Origin: Bugula neritina
Taxonomy: Eukaryota > Bryozoa > Gymnolaemata > Cheilostomatida > Bugulidae
DNA length: 64,000 nucleotides
Assembly: GCA_964035545.1 (NCBI GenBank)
Contig: OZ037767.1
Coordinates: 16,915,581-16,979,580, forward strand
Direction: 5' to 3'
Below the pieces are notes generated by a model that was not told the origin of the DNA, searched no databases, and saw nothing but the letters and a program-made list of their open reading frames with translations. The position numbers and the translations under genes were made by a program. Shown here one piece after another: positions 44,155-57,478 of the stretch; positions within the stretch are counted from its first letter, which is position 1, and each line of letters starts with the position of its first letter.

Positions 44155-47119
44155 CACAATGCATTATTATCATTTACGGAATGAAGGCAAATTAAAATTA
44201 AGCAGCAAAAGTGTTTTAGTCAACAATCACCTAGTGTAGTAATATGGGTATGGGGCTTCAAAGAACACTGTTTTTATTGATTCGTTAAATGATTCTGTCA
44301 AAAGACTAATGGGATAATATTTGTCATGTTATTTTATTTTGGTAATAAATCATATCACAAAAATGTTAATAAAATAAGTCAATATTATAGTTTTATTTAA
44401 AAATGGCAATAACAGTATCGAGGAACTAAGTTACTTCATATTGAAACAACTAACAAATTGCCAAACATTATTTTTTAACTATGCAATTATTATAAGGATT
44501 ACACATAGTTCTTTTTTACGTTTAAATTGCATAGTAAGCAGGTATCACATATATTTAGTCGGACTGTGTAGCTTTCATTTCTATGATAGTATTTTATCAA
44601 CAAAAGGAGAATAATAAAATGATTCTACCTCAATATGAGCAATATAAAACATTGAGAAGTGTGCTTAATTGTACCTAAATATTTATATTCAAAAACCTGC
44701 AACATGAAGCAACTACAAACACAACATAATTTTTAGTTGCTATTACTCTCCAATGACCAGTAGCTTAAGAGCAGAGCTTTGGGAGACAGAACTAGCAGCT
44801 AGCACATCGTTTAAAGCAGCACGTTTTTAAACATCTTAATTCAAACTATCCAGTGCTTGCTGGTAAATGAAGGAAGAAGGTATGATGAAGGGCTTTGTGT
44901 GTCGTCATGCCACCAGCAGTTGAAGGACCTTCAAAGAATAGTAGACTAAAAATTTAGCAGATTAACATTAGAAGTCATGTAGAGAAGGTGATGCAGGGAA
45001 TATGAAACATTCAGGTTCATCAACAATGTTGTCACAGTTTCATTATTTTTTGAGCTATGTATTACAAATATACAGGGTTTAACAATAAAAGATGGGGTAC
45101 AGCTACTTGTATATAGAAAAACGCATCAACTATATATAATACAGTTCAATTGGTATATATAGCAAAATATTCACAACTTAAAATGTAACTTTTAATTGGA
45201 AGTATAAAGGCTTTAGTTTTGGTATATTGTATATTAATGAGCCTATTGTGGAATATTACCTCCTGTGTTTGTGTGCGTGTGGGTGTGTGTGCAGGCATGG
45301 ATATATGAACAAGTTTTGCCACCGACATTCAAGCCAGTGCGTGCATATGCTCACTTAAGGAACTTTCGATGGTGTGTAAGCACAAACAATACAAAAACAA
45401 ACGGAATTGTAAACTAAATTATTCTATCACAACGACCTGAAGAGTATATGTACTATCACGAGATTATTTTGTTATACGAAACAGAGCTGTAGCCAAATAG
45501 ATAATCGATTATATGTAATTTTATCCAATATAGTACAATTCAATAATATGACTACTCCATTTTGTAATTAGGTATAAAAACTTTAAGTTCCTTTTAATTA
45601 ATTTTTACTCACAGATACGAGTGTGCAGTTGTTTACACACAAGAACTGCAGAAATAGAGAAAAATACCCCTTAATGCCAAGATAGTAAAGTTGTTTACCA
45701 ATCGACAGTGGTAACAACCACAATGAGTCATACATGTATTGAAATAAGTAAAGGACCCTTCAAAATCAAAGTTTGGCAACTATAAATTGTCAATTAATTA
45801 CCACAAAGAAAAAGCAAACCAACCAGAGCTTAGTAACTATACATTTGGAAAACAAGTAAAAAAAACAATGAGTACACTGTAGGTAAACTAGAAAATAGCC
45901 ATTAGTTTTCATTCTTTAATCGCTATGTGATATCTAACATGCCCTAGCATGGTGGACCAATCATCAATTTTAACAACTTTAAAAGCAGTTTTTGAATTTT
46001 TTTTCATGGTTCTTAACTTTGTATGTTGAACAACTAAAAGAAAACCAGGATTTTATGCTTTGTATTACAATTTCAATGATCATACTGAGTCAGCTTTATA
46101 CCAATACATATACGAATATTTGGTACTAGCTACTGCTTATTAATTACAAAAGCTAATTTTATCTTGCAATATTATCTGTAAAGCTTTTTTCTTGAGCTAG
46201 ACTAGGCTTGGGGACCACACTTCATCTGGGCCAGGATTAGTAGCTGTTCCACCACTAGTTGTTAAATTGCAAATTCAATTGCAAAGCTAAAGTGACTCAG
46301 CTTGACTCAGCTATATAGCAGCTAGCTACTGTTACCTATTAAGCTCTCACATTATTTTGAGCTAATATATTAATCAGTATCCTACAAGGCATAGACCTAC
46401 AAGGTAGCTATGTTGTATTCTATTACATAATTATATATTCAATTTTTGTTTTTTTTATAATTTAGAGTGTTGTAGCTTCAATGAATAATGATATAATATC
46501 TTGTATTTATGTTTTTGTATCACTGTCAGTTGATCATTTATTATATAGTTAGTATTGTTTAATAAGTTTCAAGGTTGGTAAACCACCAGTTTCAGATTAA
46601 AAATAAAGATGACATACAACCCGTGAGCCTTTCTGGCATAGTGGTTTATTCAACTGGCAACCTTGAAGTAAAAACTTCATATTATCTGTACCTCTACAAT
46701 GCTGAAGGCTGTTAAATCCCAAATCTCACTCTGAAACATACAGATATTGAATCTTTTCAGATATGGGAAAGTACCATATGAGCATGCAGTGCTTGTAAAA
46801 GAAAATGTCTGGTAGCTCTAGCCCAAATGCACTTTTCAATTTAGCTATGTGATGCAGACACATGACTACAAGTTTGGCTCAATAAAAGACTCAGGAGTTA
46901 TTCACTATTAAAAAATTAACATCCTTTTTGAGTTTTGCTGTGATGTTCCAGCATAAGCTGCTCAGTTTTGTCCATGTTTAATAAAACTGAAAAAAAATTT
47001 TACAGAGAAACCAGTGGCCACTATAAGCTTATACCAGTTTTAAGAAAAATCGGTTTCTCATGGAAACTCAAAAAAATACTTTGGCCAGTATCAAGTTTGA
47101 AGAACACATCAAATATATA
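44155..47119. other. AT-rich intergenic stretch, no gene seen
   Basis: Only short frames. A weak tRNA-like patch (ggcatagtggtttattc, 46637 onward) and a short GT-rich patch near 45270 are the only features noted. Confidence 0.6.
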
Positions 47120-48640
47120 ACTGTACCAAGAGTTTACTGAACACCCACCAAACAGGTTTGAGCAAAGTGGAGATTCCTCTCTAGTGATGAGGATACACTC
47201 CCAAGTGAGACAAGTATAAATTGCTTTCTCTCTAAACCTGTGTTGTGCCATGTTCAACATAATAAAAATCTCCATTCATTTAGGATGGATGAGATGCCAT
47301 ACATTAAATAAAAAGCAGCTCAAGCCAGCAAGTATTGGTTGAAAAGTTTCACATAGTATGAGTGCTCCTATATTTAATGAAGGTTTAGGGAGGTGGTTTT
47401 AATTTATATTTTAACAAATAAAATTGCCATTTAATTGTGTATGCTGTCACCATGTGACCAAAATGTTGGTGAGACACTGCGGGTGGATGTAAAGTTACAA
47501 ATCAACTCCCATATAAGGTACTGCACTGCTTCAGGTGCTACCAGCACTTGAAGTGTTGTCAGTCTTTTAGCGTAAAAGAACCAAGTGCCACTAATTTCAT
47601 GGAGTCATTCACTTTTGAACAAAAGTAAAGAAGTTACACTGCATCACATATGCACAAATTTCTATTACCAAAGACATAAAATATATCCAGGTATATGCTG
47701 AAAATCAGGTATGTCTCTCTCATTCAACATCTCTATTTTTATGCTGCGATACCTCTGTTTATCTCGAAGAAAAAACTAGCTCAAATATGGACACTTTTGA
47801 AAGTAGGGCTTTAAAAAATTGAAGAGATCAACAAACATGAAAAAACCACTCACAAAACTATCTCCTAGACTTATAAGAAAAACTGTAATAGAAAAATACC
47901 GCTTGCTAGAACTAAAATTCACAAGGCTGTCAAATCATAATTGTATTATATTATGCTGCTTATATAGTATTAAAATAAGGCAGAATGATAAGTGCTAAGA
48001 TAATGAAAAATAAAGAGAAGCTTTTGCCAAAAAAAATCTAAAATTTAATTGATGCCTACTACCTACAAGAAGACTTTGTTTTAAAAGCAATTACAAAGCT
48101 GTCTTGGTTTACATGCTAGTGAACCTTAGTTTCACTTTTTAACAACATGCAAAAGTAGAGAAAAAAAGAATGCTATTATCATGCTGATTTATTTCATCTT
48201 TTTTTAAAATTGAGAAAGAGTTTCACTAAAACTGTCACTAAATTAATAGGTAAAGAAGTTTACTGAAAAAAGAAAAAGAATGAAAAAAAAAAACCGATTA
48301 CCCTGAAAAAAATATTTTTAGCAGTTTAACATCTGGTTACCAACCCAAGCTCTATTCTAACTTCTAGCTCAACCATGTCAGATTATAAGTCTGCCACTCA
48401 TGCAGCTATGAGCTTTGCCTCTCTACGATTCAGCAAGCAGTCTGGCTCAGAGAATGCTAACAGCTTTGAGCTCAGCTTCAGTGTAAACTGGCAGTTTTGC
48501 TGTGACCTTGGCTTAAATGTGGTTTTTACTGCTACAAATATAACTATACCAGCAGTTTACCGAACACCTCCTATTCATGGTTGGACGGTTGGAGAGTTTC
48601 CTCTTTAGTGATGAGGATACACCTCCAAGTGAGGCAACGT
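47120..48640 (+). pseudogene. Decayed copy of exons 1-3, an exon 10 piece and another exon 1
   Basis: In order: exon 1-like (about 47130-47210), exon 2-like (47577-47635), exon 3-like (47700-47830), an exon 10-like piece (48340-48480: actctcagcttcagt-type words such as acagctttgagctcagctt), then a second exon 1-like stretch (48550-48640, ATG lost). None is open across its length. The order follows the main gene but middle exons are missing. Confidence 0.6.
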
Positions 48641-51565
48641 AAAAGTTTTTTTTTTTTGAACCCGCCTTTATCTGGGAAACAAGGTTTTAGAAATGGTGGC
48701 AAATTCAGGTTAACAGGTCAGGACGTTGATCAGAGTACTGTAGGTAACTATTATAGTAAAGCAGTAAATGCAAAGCAGAGGTCACCCATGTGGCTATAAC
48801 TTTCAACAAAAATCTAGACACCTAATAAGCATTGAAAAAATTGCGTTTGAAAATCAATATAGGCAATTTACTATGCCCATCGTACCTGTAAACATCCGTA
48901 CACACATTTTTATTGGCAAATAGCTCACACCTGCACACCAATGTAAACATTGAGACAAGAGTTGTAAGATTCTGTAGGACATTTGCCAATCGGCCTGTTA
49001 AGTGCATTCAACCAATTGTTTCTGAGAAAAGCAACTCCGAGAATTGTTAGAATATTGTAGCAAATTCAAGCTGGTTAAATGTTATATAAAACAATACAAC
49101 ACGTTTATATCCTAATGCAGCCGAAGCCCAGTCCCCCAGCAGTCAAGGAAAATTGTTGCAGGGAACAAATGTTCATTTTGACAATACCCTAAGCAGCCGC
49201 AATCCGAGCAGCAAAGACGTTGCTGTACAACATGAGACAGCGCATGGGGTCCTGCGGTGGTGAGTTCAGCAGCCTGTCCCATGCAGTCATCTGTGCCCAT
49301 GGAAATGCCTTTGCTCTGCCAATGTCATACTGTTTGGAGCAGCAAACAGGTGTGTAAGGAACTATCATACTAACATTTCACATAATAATTACATCATATT
49401 ATGAGATATATTGCATGGTACGCGATCTTAATTACAACACATTATTGCATTATTTATATTATTATAATGAATATTTACTATTAGTATTATGCATTTTTAG
49501 TTGTTTCACAAATCCTATTGTTTCCATCAGTTTTCAAGGATTTATGTGATTGCCATCCACAGTATACAATTAGAAAATGTGACTGGAAAAGTCACTTAGC
49601 TGGACACAAAAGAGGCTTTCGGAGAAAAAAAAGAGAATAAAAAAGATTACTCTGAAAAATGCTAGTCAACACTGTGATGTTCTCTATAAAGCATTATTAT
49701 GCTATCACTAGAATAGGAGATTAGCCAACACAGTGAGTGAAGAGCACGGCAACAAGTGCTGCTTCAGATGTTACTAGCAGTTGAAGTGTCACCAGTCTTT
49801 AGGAATAAAGGAACCACAAGCCACTAATTTCATGGGGTCGTTCTATCCTGAGCAGAGGTAACAAAGTTACACTTTATCATATGCACTGTTTTCTACTACC
49901 AGTGATATAAAATATATACAGGGTATATGCTGAAAATCAATTATCCTGCTCTCAATCCATATCTGCATATGTAAGCTGTGAAACCTGATTGTTTCTAAAA
50001 GTAAAAACTAGCTCAAATAATGACTGATGTGAAAACTGGGCTTGAAAAACAGACAAGTGTGTCAAACACAACCAAAAACCTAAATGAAAGCTTGCAACTT
50101 GTCAACTATCAGAAAGAAGAAGAACAAGAAGGGCCAAAATTTATATCAAGAACCTCTCTTGCCACGACATGAAAAAACTCACTTCCCAGCTTGTTATCTA
50201 TACAGGTATTGCTGGTTTCATAAAATAGGGTCACTATTTGAGCATCAAATACTAGCAAGCTAATCTCATGTTTTTATAAATTACAGAAGCTATTTCATGT
50301 GTTGTAGGGTATTTTTTTTGCAAAATGTTTAAAACTGTACCACTCTTTCTCTCTTAAATCATTTGCAGATGTGAAACACCTGCGAATTATATGAGATGTT
50401 GACAAGCAAAAGCTTTGTTGGTGGCCAAAGAGCCAAAGGTTTGACACACCGTGGAAGATTAAAGATGAGAGAAGATGATGTGTAAATGTCATAAGATGAA
50501 AAGTATGAGTTAACTATGTTTCAGTAACAACATCGATTTTTAAGCAATGCATAGTAACCAGTGTTAAGATAATCTATGCAAGTTTTAATATGTTTAACCA
50601 ATGTGCTTATCAAAAACAAAGCACACTGGAAATTCTTACTAGTGCTTTAAAATGGTATGAGGTAAGTTTTAAAAGGAACTTCCCTTTTTATATCATTTCC
50701 CTGCAAAAGATATACCCAATATTAACAATTGACAAAATATTCAAAATTTGTTGTTACTGCAGTCAAATTAATGACTGGATTAAAGTGATTTGTATGACGC
50801 ATGCATTTCGTTCATGCAAAATTACTTTTCATTTTTATATGTTCATGGTTGTAGTATACTTGTAAAAGTTTTTTATATTGCTCTGTGAATAGTGGTATTC
50901 ATTTAAAGCCAATGCTTTTTGAACTAGTAAAATAAACTTGGTATTAAATTAATCTTGTAAAAACCAATTATTTTGTTTTATTATGCAATCATTTGAATTG
51001 TTTGCTCCATTCTAGATGCGTTAATCTAAGTCCAACTGTTGGGTCATACCACAGTAAAAAACTTAATTTTTTGTTTAAAAGTTCTTTATAATGTGCTAGA
51101 TGTGGCACAAAGGTTTCTTGTTAGACGTGCACTGATCAGGCGACCCAGCGCATCCAACTTCATAACTCTGAAAAAATCAACCCCTTGAAGAGATAAGAAA
51201 ATTGTGCTGACAATGCACTGAGCTACCTGTCAGTTTACTGAGATGGTATACTGTTCTAGCAGTGAGACCTCGATCTTTTTCGGAGTGAAAACTAGCTCTG
51301 AGTTCATTTTAGTCCTTCCACAGAGAAAAAATTGCGCAGACCTAAGAGGACTCCATTCACCATTAGCCATGTACGCCAGGCTGCGCGAGAAATGACAGTA
51401 AAAGTTGTAGTGGCAATTAGTTTTAGAGTTATATAACACAATGCAGGGGTCATTCATCTTGTATTTTGTATATAGGTTATATCTTGCATTCTGTATATAG
51501 GTCACATGTTGTATATAGGTCACATCTGCTTGCCAATGTGGACGTCGAAGCAGGTGTTGAGGTTT
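48640..51565 (+). repeat. Tandem unit 1 of decayed exons (partner at 52800-55830)
   Basis: Near-identical to 52800-55830 with an offset of ~4.15-4.27 kb. Contains an exon 5-like stretch (49118-49360), exon 8-like with one 30-bp-like unit (49550-49700), exon 2-like (49800-49860), a non-gene stretch with a 91-codon frame (50590-50865), exon 4-like (51125-51190) and exon 3-like (51263-51395, one-base deletion). Confidence 0.85.
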
Positions 51566-51917
51566 ATGTGCACATAATGACTACGATGTAATAAACCAAT
51601 GGCTTCACATTTGATCTCGATTATAAGAAAATTCAGATTGCATGTGCCATCTTACTACTAGTATCATATCGATATTTTCTAATTCTTTGCTTCTCCACAG
51701 TCAGGTTGGTTTTTACTTGCATATACTAGTGCTCTGAAGTCACAGTTTAAAGGAAACAATTTTAAAAGATGGGACGTCTAACCAATTAAATAAGGGTTTT
51801 TGTGATGAACAGATATATGTAATTATATCAACAGTTTACCCAACATCCACCAGCCATGCTTGGGCGACTGTGGAATTTTCTCACTGGTGATGAAGATGCA
51901 CTTCTGAGCCAGACCAG
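51566..51917 (+). pseudogene. Copy C: 5' flank plus exon 1, donor lost
   Basis: The 5' flank (51566-51834) with its acceptor and the ATG exon (51856-51917) are preserved, but the donor is changed (ACCAG followed by ttgata). Decayed exon 2 (about 52183-52300), an exon 3 with a single 17-bp-like unit before it (52370-52470), a second exon 3 (52518-52618) and exon 4-like (52720-52780) follow. Confidence 0.7.
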
Positions 51918-52799
51918 TTGATAATTGTTTCTTTCTAAACCATTGCTATACCATGCATAAATTGTTAAAAATCTCTTACTCATATACGATGGATGGATCA
52001 AATTGCCATTCAACTGCACAATTATGATACTGTCATGCACAAAAGTAGGTCACCACGTATTAATGTAAAGTTGCAAATCACCCCCATATAAGGTACCGTA
52101 TTTAGGCGTATCCAAAGGAAATATATGCAACACTGCTGCAGGCTGCATATTGTAACATCCATTCTGTTTTTATTTCAGCTCTGCTCAAAGCACCTGCTTA
52201 AGTGCAACCAGCCCTGGGGGTATGCATAAACTTTTTAGTGTAAAAAACACTGCCAGCTACTCCAATCTTGCAAAGCCCTTTTCTTAAAAGCAAGGGTAAA
52301 AAATTAAACTGTACTATAAGTATTGAATGCCAATACCAAAGGTATAAAGTGCATGCTGAAAATGATATCCGTTCTACTCCTATCTCGGTTTTTGAAGAGC
52401 GAAACCCCAATCTTCTTCAAAGTGGGACCTGGCTCAGAGTTTAATCTGGTCATTCCATAGAGCCAGAAATCTCGTGGACTCAAGATTTATGCTAAAAATT
52501 GTCTCCGTTTTCACACGGTGAAATCACAATCTTCCTCAAAGTGAGACCTAAATCACAGATTACTCTGATCAGTTTACAGATGAAAAAATCGTGTAGACTC
52601 AGGACTACTCGAGAAAAGTGAGTAACAGAAGTGGTGGCGGCAAGTAGTTTCATAGTCTTAAAATTTACATAACACAATACAGGAATCATTTATATCATGT
52701 TGTACCCTGCATATAAGTCACATCTAGTTACCACTGTAGATGTGGAGACAGGAGTTGAGAGGCCAAGCTAGAATTGTGCTGAGCAGCTCCCTAATGCAT

Positions 52800-55700
52800 T
52801 TAACTGCGTGCCTTTATCTGGGAAACAAGGTTTTAGAAATGGTGGGAAATTGGAATAAATTCAGGTTAACAGGTCAGGAGGTTGATTAGAGTACTGTAGG
52901 TAACTATTAAAGTAGCGTTTTACATAATTATTACATCGTAATATATCATGTGACACATTTAATGTTGCTATCTTTATTACAATAAACTATTGTCATATAA
53001 ATTATAATATTTAGTTGTAGGGCCTGCACATATAAACGCAAAGCAGAGATCACCCATGTGGCTATAACTTTTAACAAAAACCTAGACACCTAATAAGCAT
53101 TCAAAGAATTGCGTTTGAAAATCAATAGAGGCAATTTGCTATGCCCATCGTACCTGTAAACATCTGTACACACACCTTTATTGGCAAGTAGCTAACACCT
53201 GCACACCAATGTGAACATTGAGACAGGAGTTGTAAGATTCTGTAGGACATTTGCCATTCGGTCTGCTTAGTGCATTCAACCAATTGTTTCTGAGAAAAGC
53301 AACTGCCAAAATTGGTAGAAGATTGCAACGGATTCAAGCTGGTTAAATGTTATATAAAACTATACAAAATGTTTATATCCTAATGCAGCCAGAGCCAAAT
53401 CGCCCAACAGTTGAGGAAAATTGTTGCAGGGAAAAAATGTTCACTTTGATAATACCCTAAGCAGCCGCAAGCCGAGCAGCAAAGACGTTGCTGTACAACA
53501 TGAGACAGCGCATGGGGTCCTGCGGTGGTGAGTTCAGCATCCTGTCCCATGCAGTCATCTGTGCCCATAGAAATGATTTTGCTCTGCCAATGTTATACTG
53601 TTTGGAGCAGCAAACAGGTTTGTAAGGAACTATTATACTAACATTTCACATGGTTATTACATTATATTATGAGATATATTACATAGTACGCGATCTTTAT
53701 TACAATGCATTATTATCATTATTTATATTATTATAATGAATATTTACTATTAATATTATGCATTTTTAGTTGTTTTACATATCCTATTGTTTCCATCAAT
53801 TTTCAAGGATTTACGTGATTGCCATCCACAGTATACAATTAGAAAATGTGACTGGAAAAGTCATTTAGCTGGACACAAAAGAGGCTTTTGGAAAAAAAAG
53901 AGAATGTAAAAAAGACTACTCTGAAAAATGCTAGTCAACACTGTGATGTTCTGTACAAAGCATTATTATGCTCTAACTAGAATAGGAGATTAGCCAACAC
54001 AGTGAGTGAAGAGCACGGCAACAAGTGCTGCTTCAGATGCTACTATCAGGTGAAGTGTCCCCATTCTTTAAGAATGAAAGAACCACAAGCCACTAATTTT
54101 AAGGAGTCATTCTATCCTGAGCAGAGGTAACACAGTTACACTTTATCATATGCACTGTTTTCTACTACCAGTGATATAAAATATATACAGGGTATATGCT
54201 GAAAATCAATTATCCTGCTCTCAATCCATATCTGCATACGTATGCTGTGAAACCTGATATTTTCTTAAAGTAAAAACTAGCTCAAATGATGACTGATGTG
54301 AAAACTGGGCTTGAAAAACAGACAAGTGTGTTAAACACAACCAAAAACTTAAACGAAAGCTTGCAACTTGTCAACTATCAGAAAGAAGGAGAACATGAAG
54401 AGCCAAAATTTATATCAAGAACCTCTCTTGCCACGACATGAAAAAACTCACTTCCCAGCTTGTTATCTATACAGGTATTGCTGGTTTCATAAAATAGGGT
54501 CACTATTTGAGCATCAAATACTAGCAAGCTAATCTCATGTTTTTATAAATTACAGAAGCTATTTCATGTGTCATAGGGTATTTTTTTTGCAAAATGTTTA
54601 AAACTGTACCACTCTTTCTCTCTTAAATCATTTGCAGATGTGAAACACCTGCGAATTATATGAGATGTTGACAAGCAAAAGCTTTGTTGGTGGCCAAAGA
54701 GTCAAAGGTTTGACACACCGTGGAAGATTAAAGATGAGAGAAGATGATGTGTAAATGTCATAAAATGAAAAGTATCAGTTAACTATGTTTCAGTAACATC
54801 ATCTATTTTTAAGCAATGAGTAGTAAGCAGTGTTAAGATAATCTATGCAAGTTTTAATATGTTTAACCAATGTGCTTATCGAAAACAAAGCACACTGGAA
54901 ATTCTTACTAGTGCTTTAAAATGGTATGAGGTAAGTTTTGAAAGGAACTTCCCATTTTATATCATTCCCCTGCAAAAGATATTCCCAATATTAACAGTCG
55001 ACAAAATATTCAATTTTTGTTGTTATTGCAGTCAAATTAATGACTGGATTAAAGTGATTTGTATGACGTATGCATTTCTTTTATGCAAAATTACTTTTCA
55101 CTTTTATATGCTCATGGTTGTAGTATACTTGTAAAAGTTTTTTATATTGCTCTGTGAATAGTGGTATTCATTTAAAGCCAATGCTTTTTGAACTAGTAAA
55201 ATAAACTTGGTATTAAATTATTCTTGTAAAAACCAATTATTTTGTTTTATTATGCAATCATTTGAATTGTCCGCTTCATTCTAGATGCATTAATCTAAGT
55301 CCAACTGTTGGGTCATACCATAGTAAAAAACTTAAATTTTTGTTTAGAAGTTTTTTATAATGTGCTAAATGTAGCACAAAGGTTTCTTGTTAGACGTGCA
55401 CTGATCAAGCGGCCCAGCGCATCCAACTTCATAACTCTGAAAAAATCAACCCCTTGAAGAGATAAGAAAATTGTGCTGACAATGCACTGAGCTACCTGTC
55501 AGTTTACTGAGATGGTAAACTGTTCTTGCAGTGAGACCTCGATCTTTTTCGGAGTGAAAACTAGCTCCGAGTTCATTTTAGTCCTTCCACAGAGAAAAAA
55601 TTGCGCAGACCTAGGAGGACTCCATTCACCATTAGCCATGTACACCGGGCTGCGCAAGAAATGGAAGTGAAAGTTGTAGTGGCAAGTAGTTTTAGAGTTA

Positions 55701-55830
55701 TATAACACAATGCCGAGGTCATGTATCCATCTTGTAAATAGGATATATCTCGTATCCTGTATTTAGGTCTCATTTCATATCCTGTATATAGGTCACGCCG
55801 TGTATCTTGTATATAGGTCACATGTTTTGT
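52800..55830 (+). repeat. Tandem unit 2 of decayed exons
   Basis: Copy of 48640-51565 in the same orientation with exon 5-like (53386-53628), exon 8-like plus one 30-bp-like unit (53818-53965), exon 2-like (54070-54127), exon 4-like (55390-55460) and exon 3-like (55532-55665) relics. Confidence 0.85.
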
Positions 55831-56905
55831 CCTGTATATAGGTCCCATCTTATATCCTGTATATAGGTCACATCCTGTATCTTGTTTATATGTCATGCCA
55901 TGTATCCCATATGTAGGTTACATTTTGTATCCTGTATATAGGTCACATGTTGTATACAGGTCACATCTGCCCACCAATGTGCAAATCGATGCAGGTGTTG
56001 AGGTTTCCTGTCAGACATGCGCTGATCAGACGACTTGGTGCATCCAACTTCTCGTCTTTGAAAAAATCAACTCCCCGAAAGGGTAAGAAAATTGTGCTGA
56101 CAGTGCACTGAGCTACCTGTCAGTTTGCTGAGATGGTATCCTGTTTTTGCAGAGAGACCTCAATCTTTTTCAGAGATAAAACTAGCTCTGAGTTCATTTT
56201 AGTCATTCCACAGAGAAAAAAATTGCGCAGACTCAGGAGGACTCCATTCACCATTAGCCATGTACTCTGGGCTGCACGAGAAAAGTGAGTAAAAGTTGTA
56301 GTGGCAAGTAATTTTAGAGTTATATAACACAATGCAGGGGTCATGCATCACTCTTGTAAATAGGTTATATCTTGTATCCTGTATATAGGTCACATGTTGT
56401 ATATAGGTCACATCTGCTCACCAATGTGGAAGTCGATGCAGGTGTTAAGGTTTCCTGTCAGACATGCGCTGATCAGACGACTTAGTGCATCCAACTTCCT
56501 GTCTCTGAAGAAATCAACTCCCTGAAGAGATAAGAAAATTGTGCTGACATGCACTGAGCTACCTGTCAGTTTGCTGAGATGGTATACTGTTTTTGCAGTG
56601 AGACCTCGATCATTTTCGGAGTGAAAACTAGCTCTGAGTTCATTTTAGTACTTCCACAGAGAAAAAATTGCGCAGACCTAAGAGGACTCCATTCACCATT
56701 AGCCATGCACGCCAGGCTGCGCGAGAAATGACAGTAAAAGTTGTAGTGGCAAGTAGTTTTAGAGTTATATAACACAATGCAGGGGTCATTCATCTTGTAT
56801 TTTGTATATAGGTTATAATCTTTCATTCTGTATATAGGTCACATGTTGTATATAGGTCACATCTGCTTGCCAATGTGGACGTCGAAGCAGGTGTTGAGGT
56901 TTATG
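55499..56905 (+). repeat. Triplicated exon 3 / exon 4 cassette
   Basis: Three successive cassettes (55499-56100, 56100-56560 and 56566-56905), each with an exon 3-like stretch, a series of tgtatataggtcacat words, and an exon 4-like stretch. The last also matches 51230-51565 and, like it, runs straight into the 5' flank block. Confidence 0.75.
56153..56284 (+). CDS. Open copy of exon 3
   Basis: 132 nt, the same length as exon 3 of the main gene, with acceptor ttttgcag, donor gtgagt and an uninterrupted frame (VIPQRKKLRRLRRTPFTISH). Its neighbours are broken, so whether it is ever spliced into a transcript is unknown. Confidence 0.4.
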
Positions 56906-57178
56906 TGCACATAATGATTATGATGTCATAAACCTATGGCTTCACATTTGATCTCGATTTGTCTGTAAGAGAATCCTTTTTGCTGTCTTACTATTAGTAT
57001 TATATCGATATTTCTAATTCTTTGCTTTTCCACAGTCCGGTTGATTTTTACTTGCATATACTAGTGCTCTGAAGTCACTGTTTAAATGAAATAATTTTAA
57101 AAGATGCGATGTCTAACCAATTAAATGTAGGTTTTTGTGACAAACAGATATATGTAATTATATCAACAGTTTACCCAG
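56904..57178 (+). promoter_or_regulatory. Extra copy of the 5' flank, no exon 1
   Basis: Matches 7229-7479 but is cut after the acceptor and tttaccca, where the next copy begins. Confidence 0.5.
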
Positions 57179-57184
57179 TTTACC

Positions 57185-57457
57185 CACATAATGATTATGA
57201 TGTAATAAACCTATGGCTTCACATTTGATCTCGATTCGTCACTAAGAGAATTCAGATTGCGTGCCGTCTTACTTTTACTAGTAGTATCATATCGATATTT
57301 TCTAAATCTTCACTTCTCCACAGTCAGGTGGGTTTTTACTTGCATATACTAGTGCTTTGAAGTCACAGTTTAAATTAAATAATTTTAAAAGATGCAACTT
57401 TTAATCAATTAAATAAAGGTTTTTGTGACAAACAGATATATGTAATTATATCAACAG
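57185..57457 (+). promoter_or_regulatory. 5' flank of copy D
   Basis: Second of two tandem copies of the candidate promoter block. It ends with an acceptor 21 nt before the ATG of copy D. Confidence 0.5.
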
Positions 57458-57478
57458 TTTACCCAACATCCACCAGCC

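Noticed and set aside
46621-46690. tRNA-like patch (ggcatagtggttta)
   Set aside because: Only a weak A-box-like match; no B box or cloverleaf could be drawn.
50590-50865. 91-codon frame conserved in both tandem units (54859-55134)
   Set aside because: Of about 15 base changes between the copies most alter the amino acid (11 replacements), as expected without selection; the frame also contains a strong donor-like gaggtaagt.
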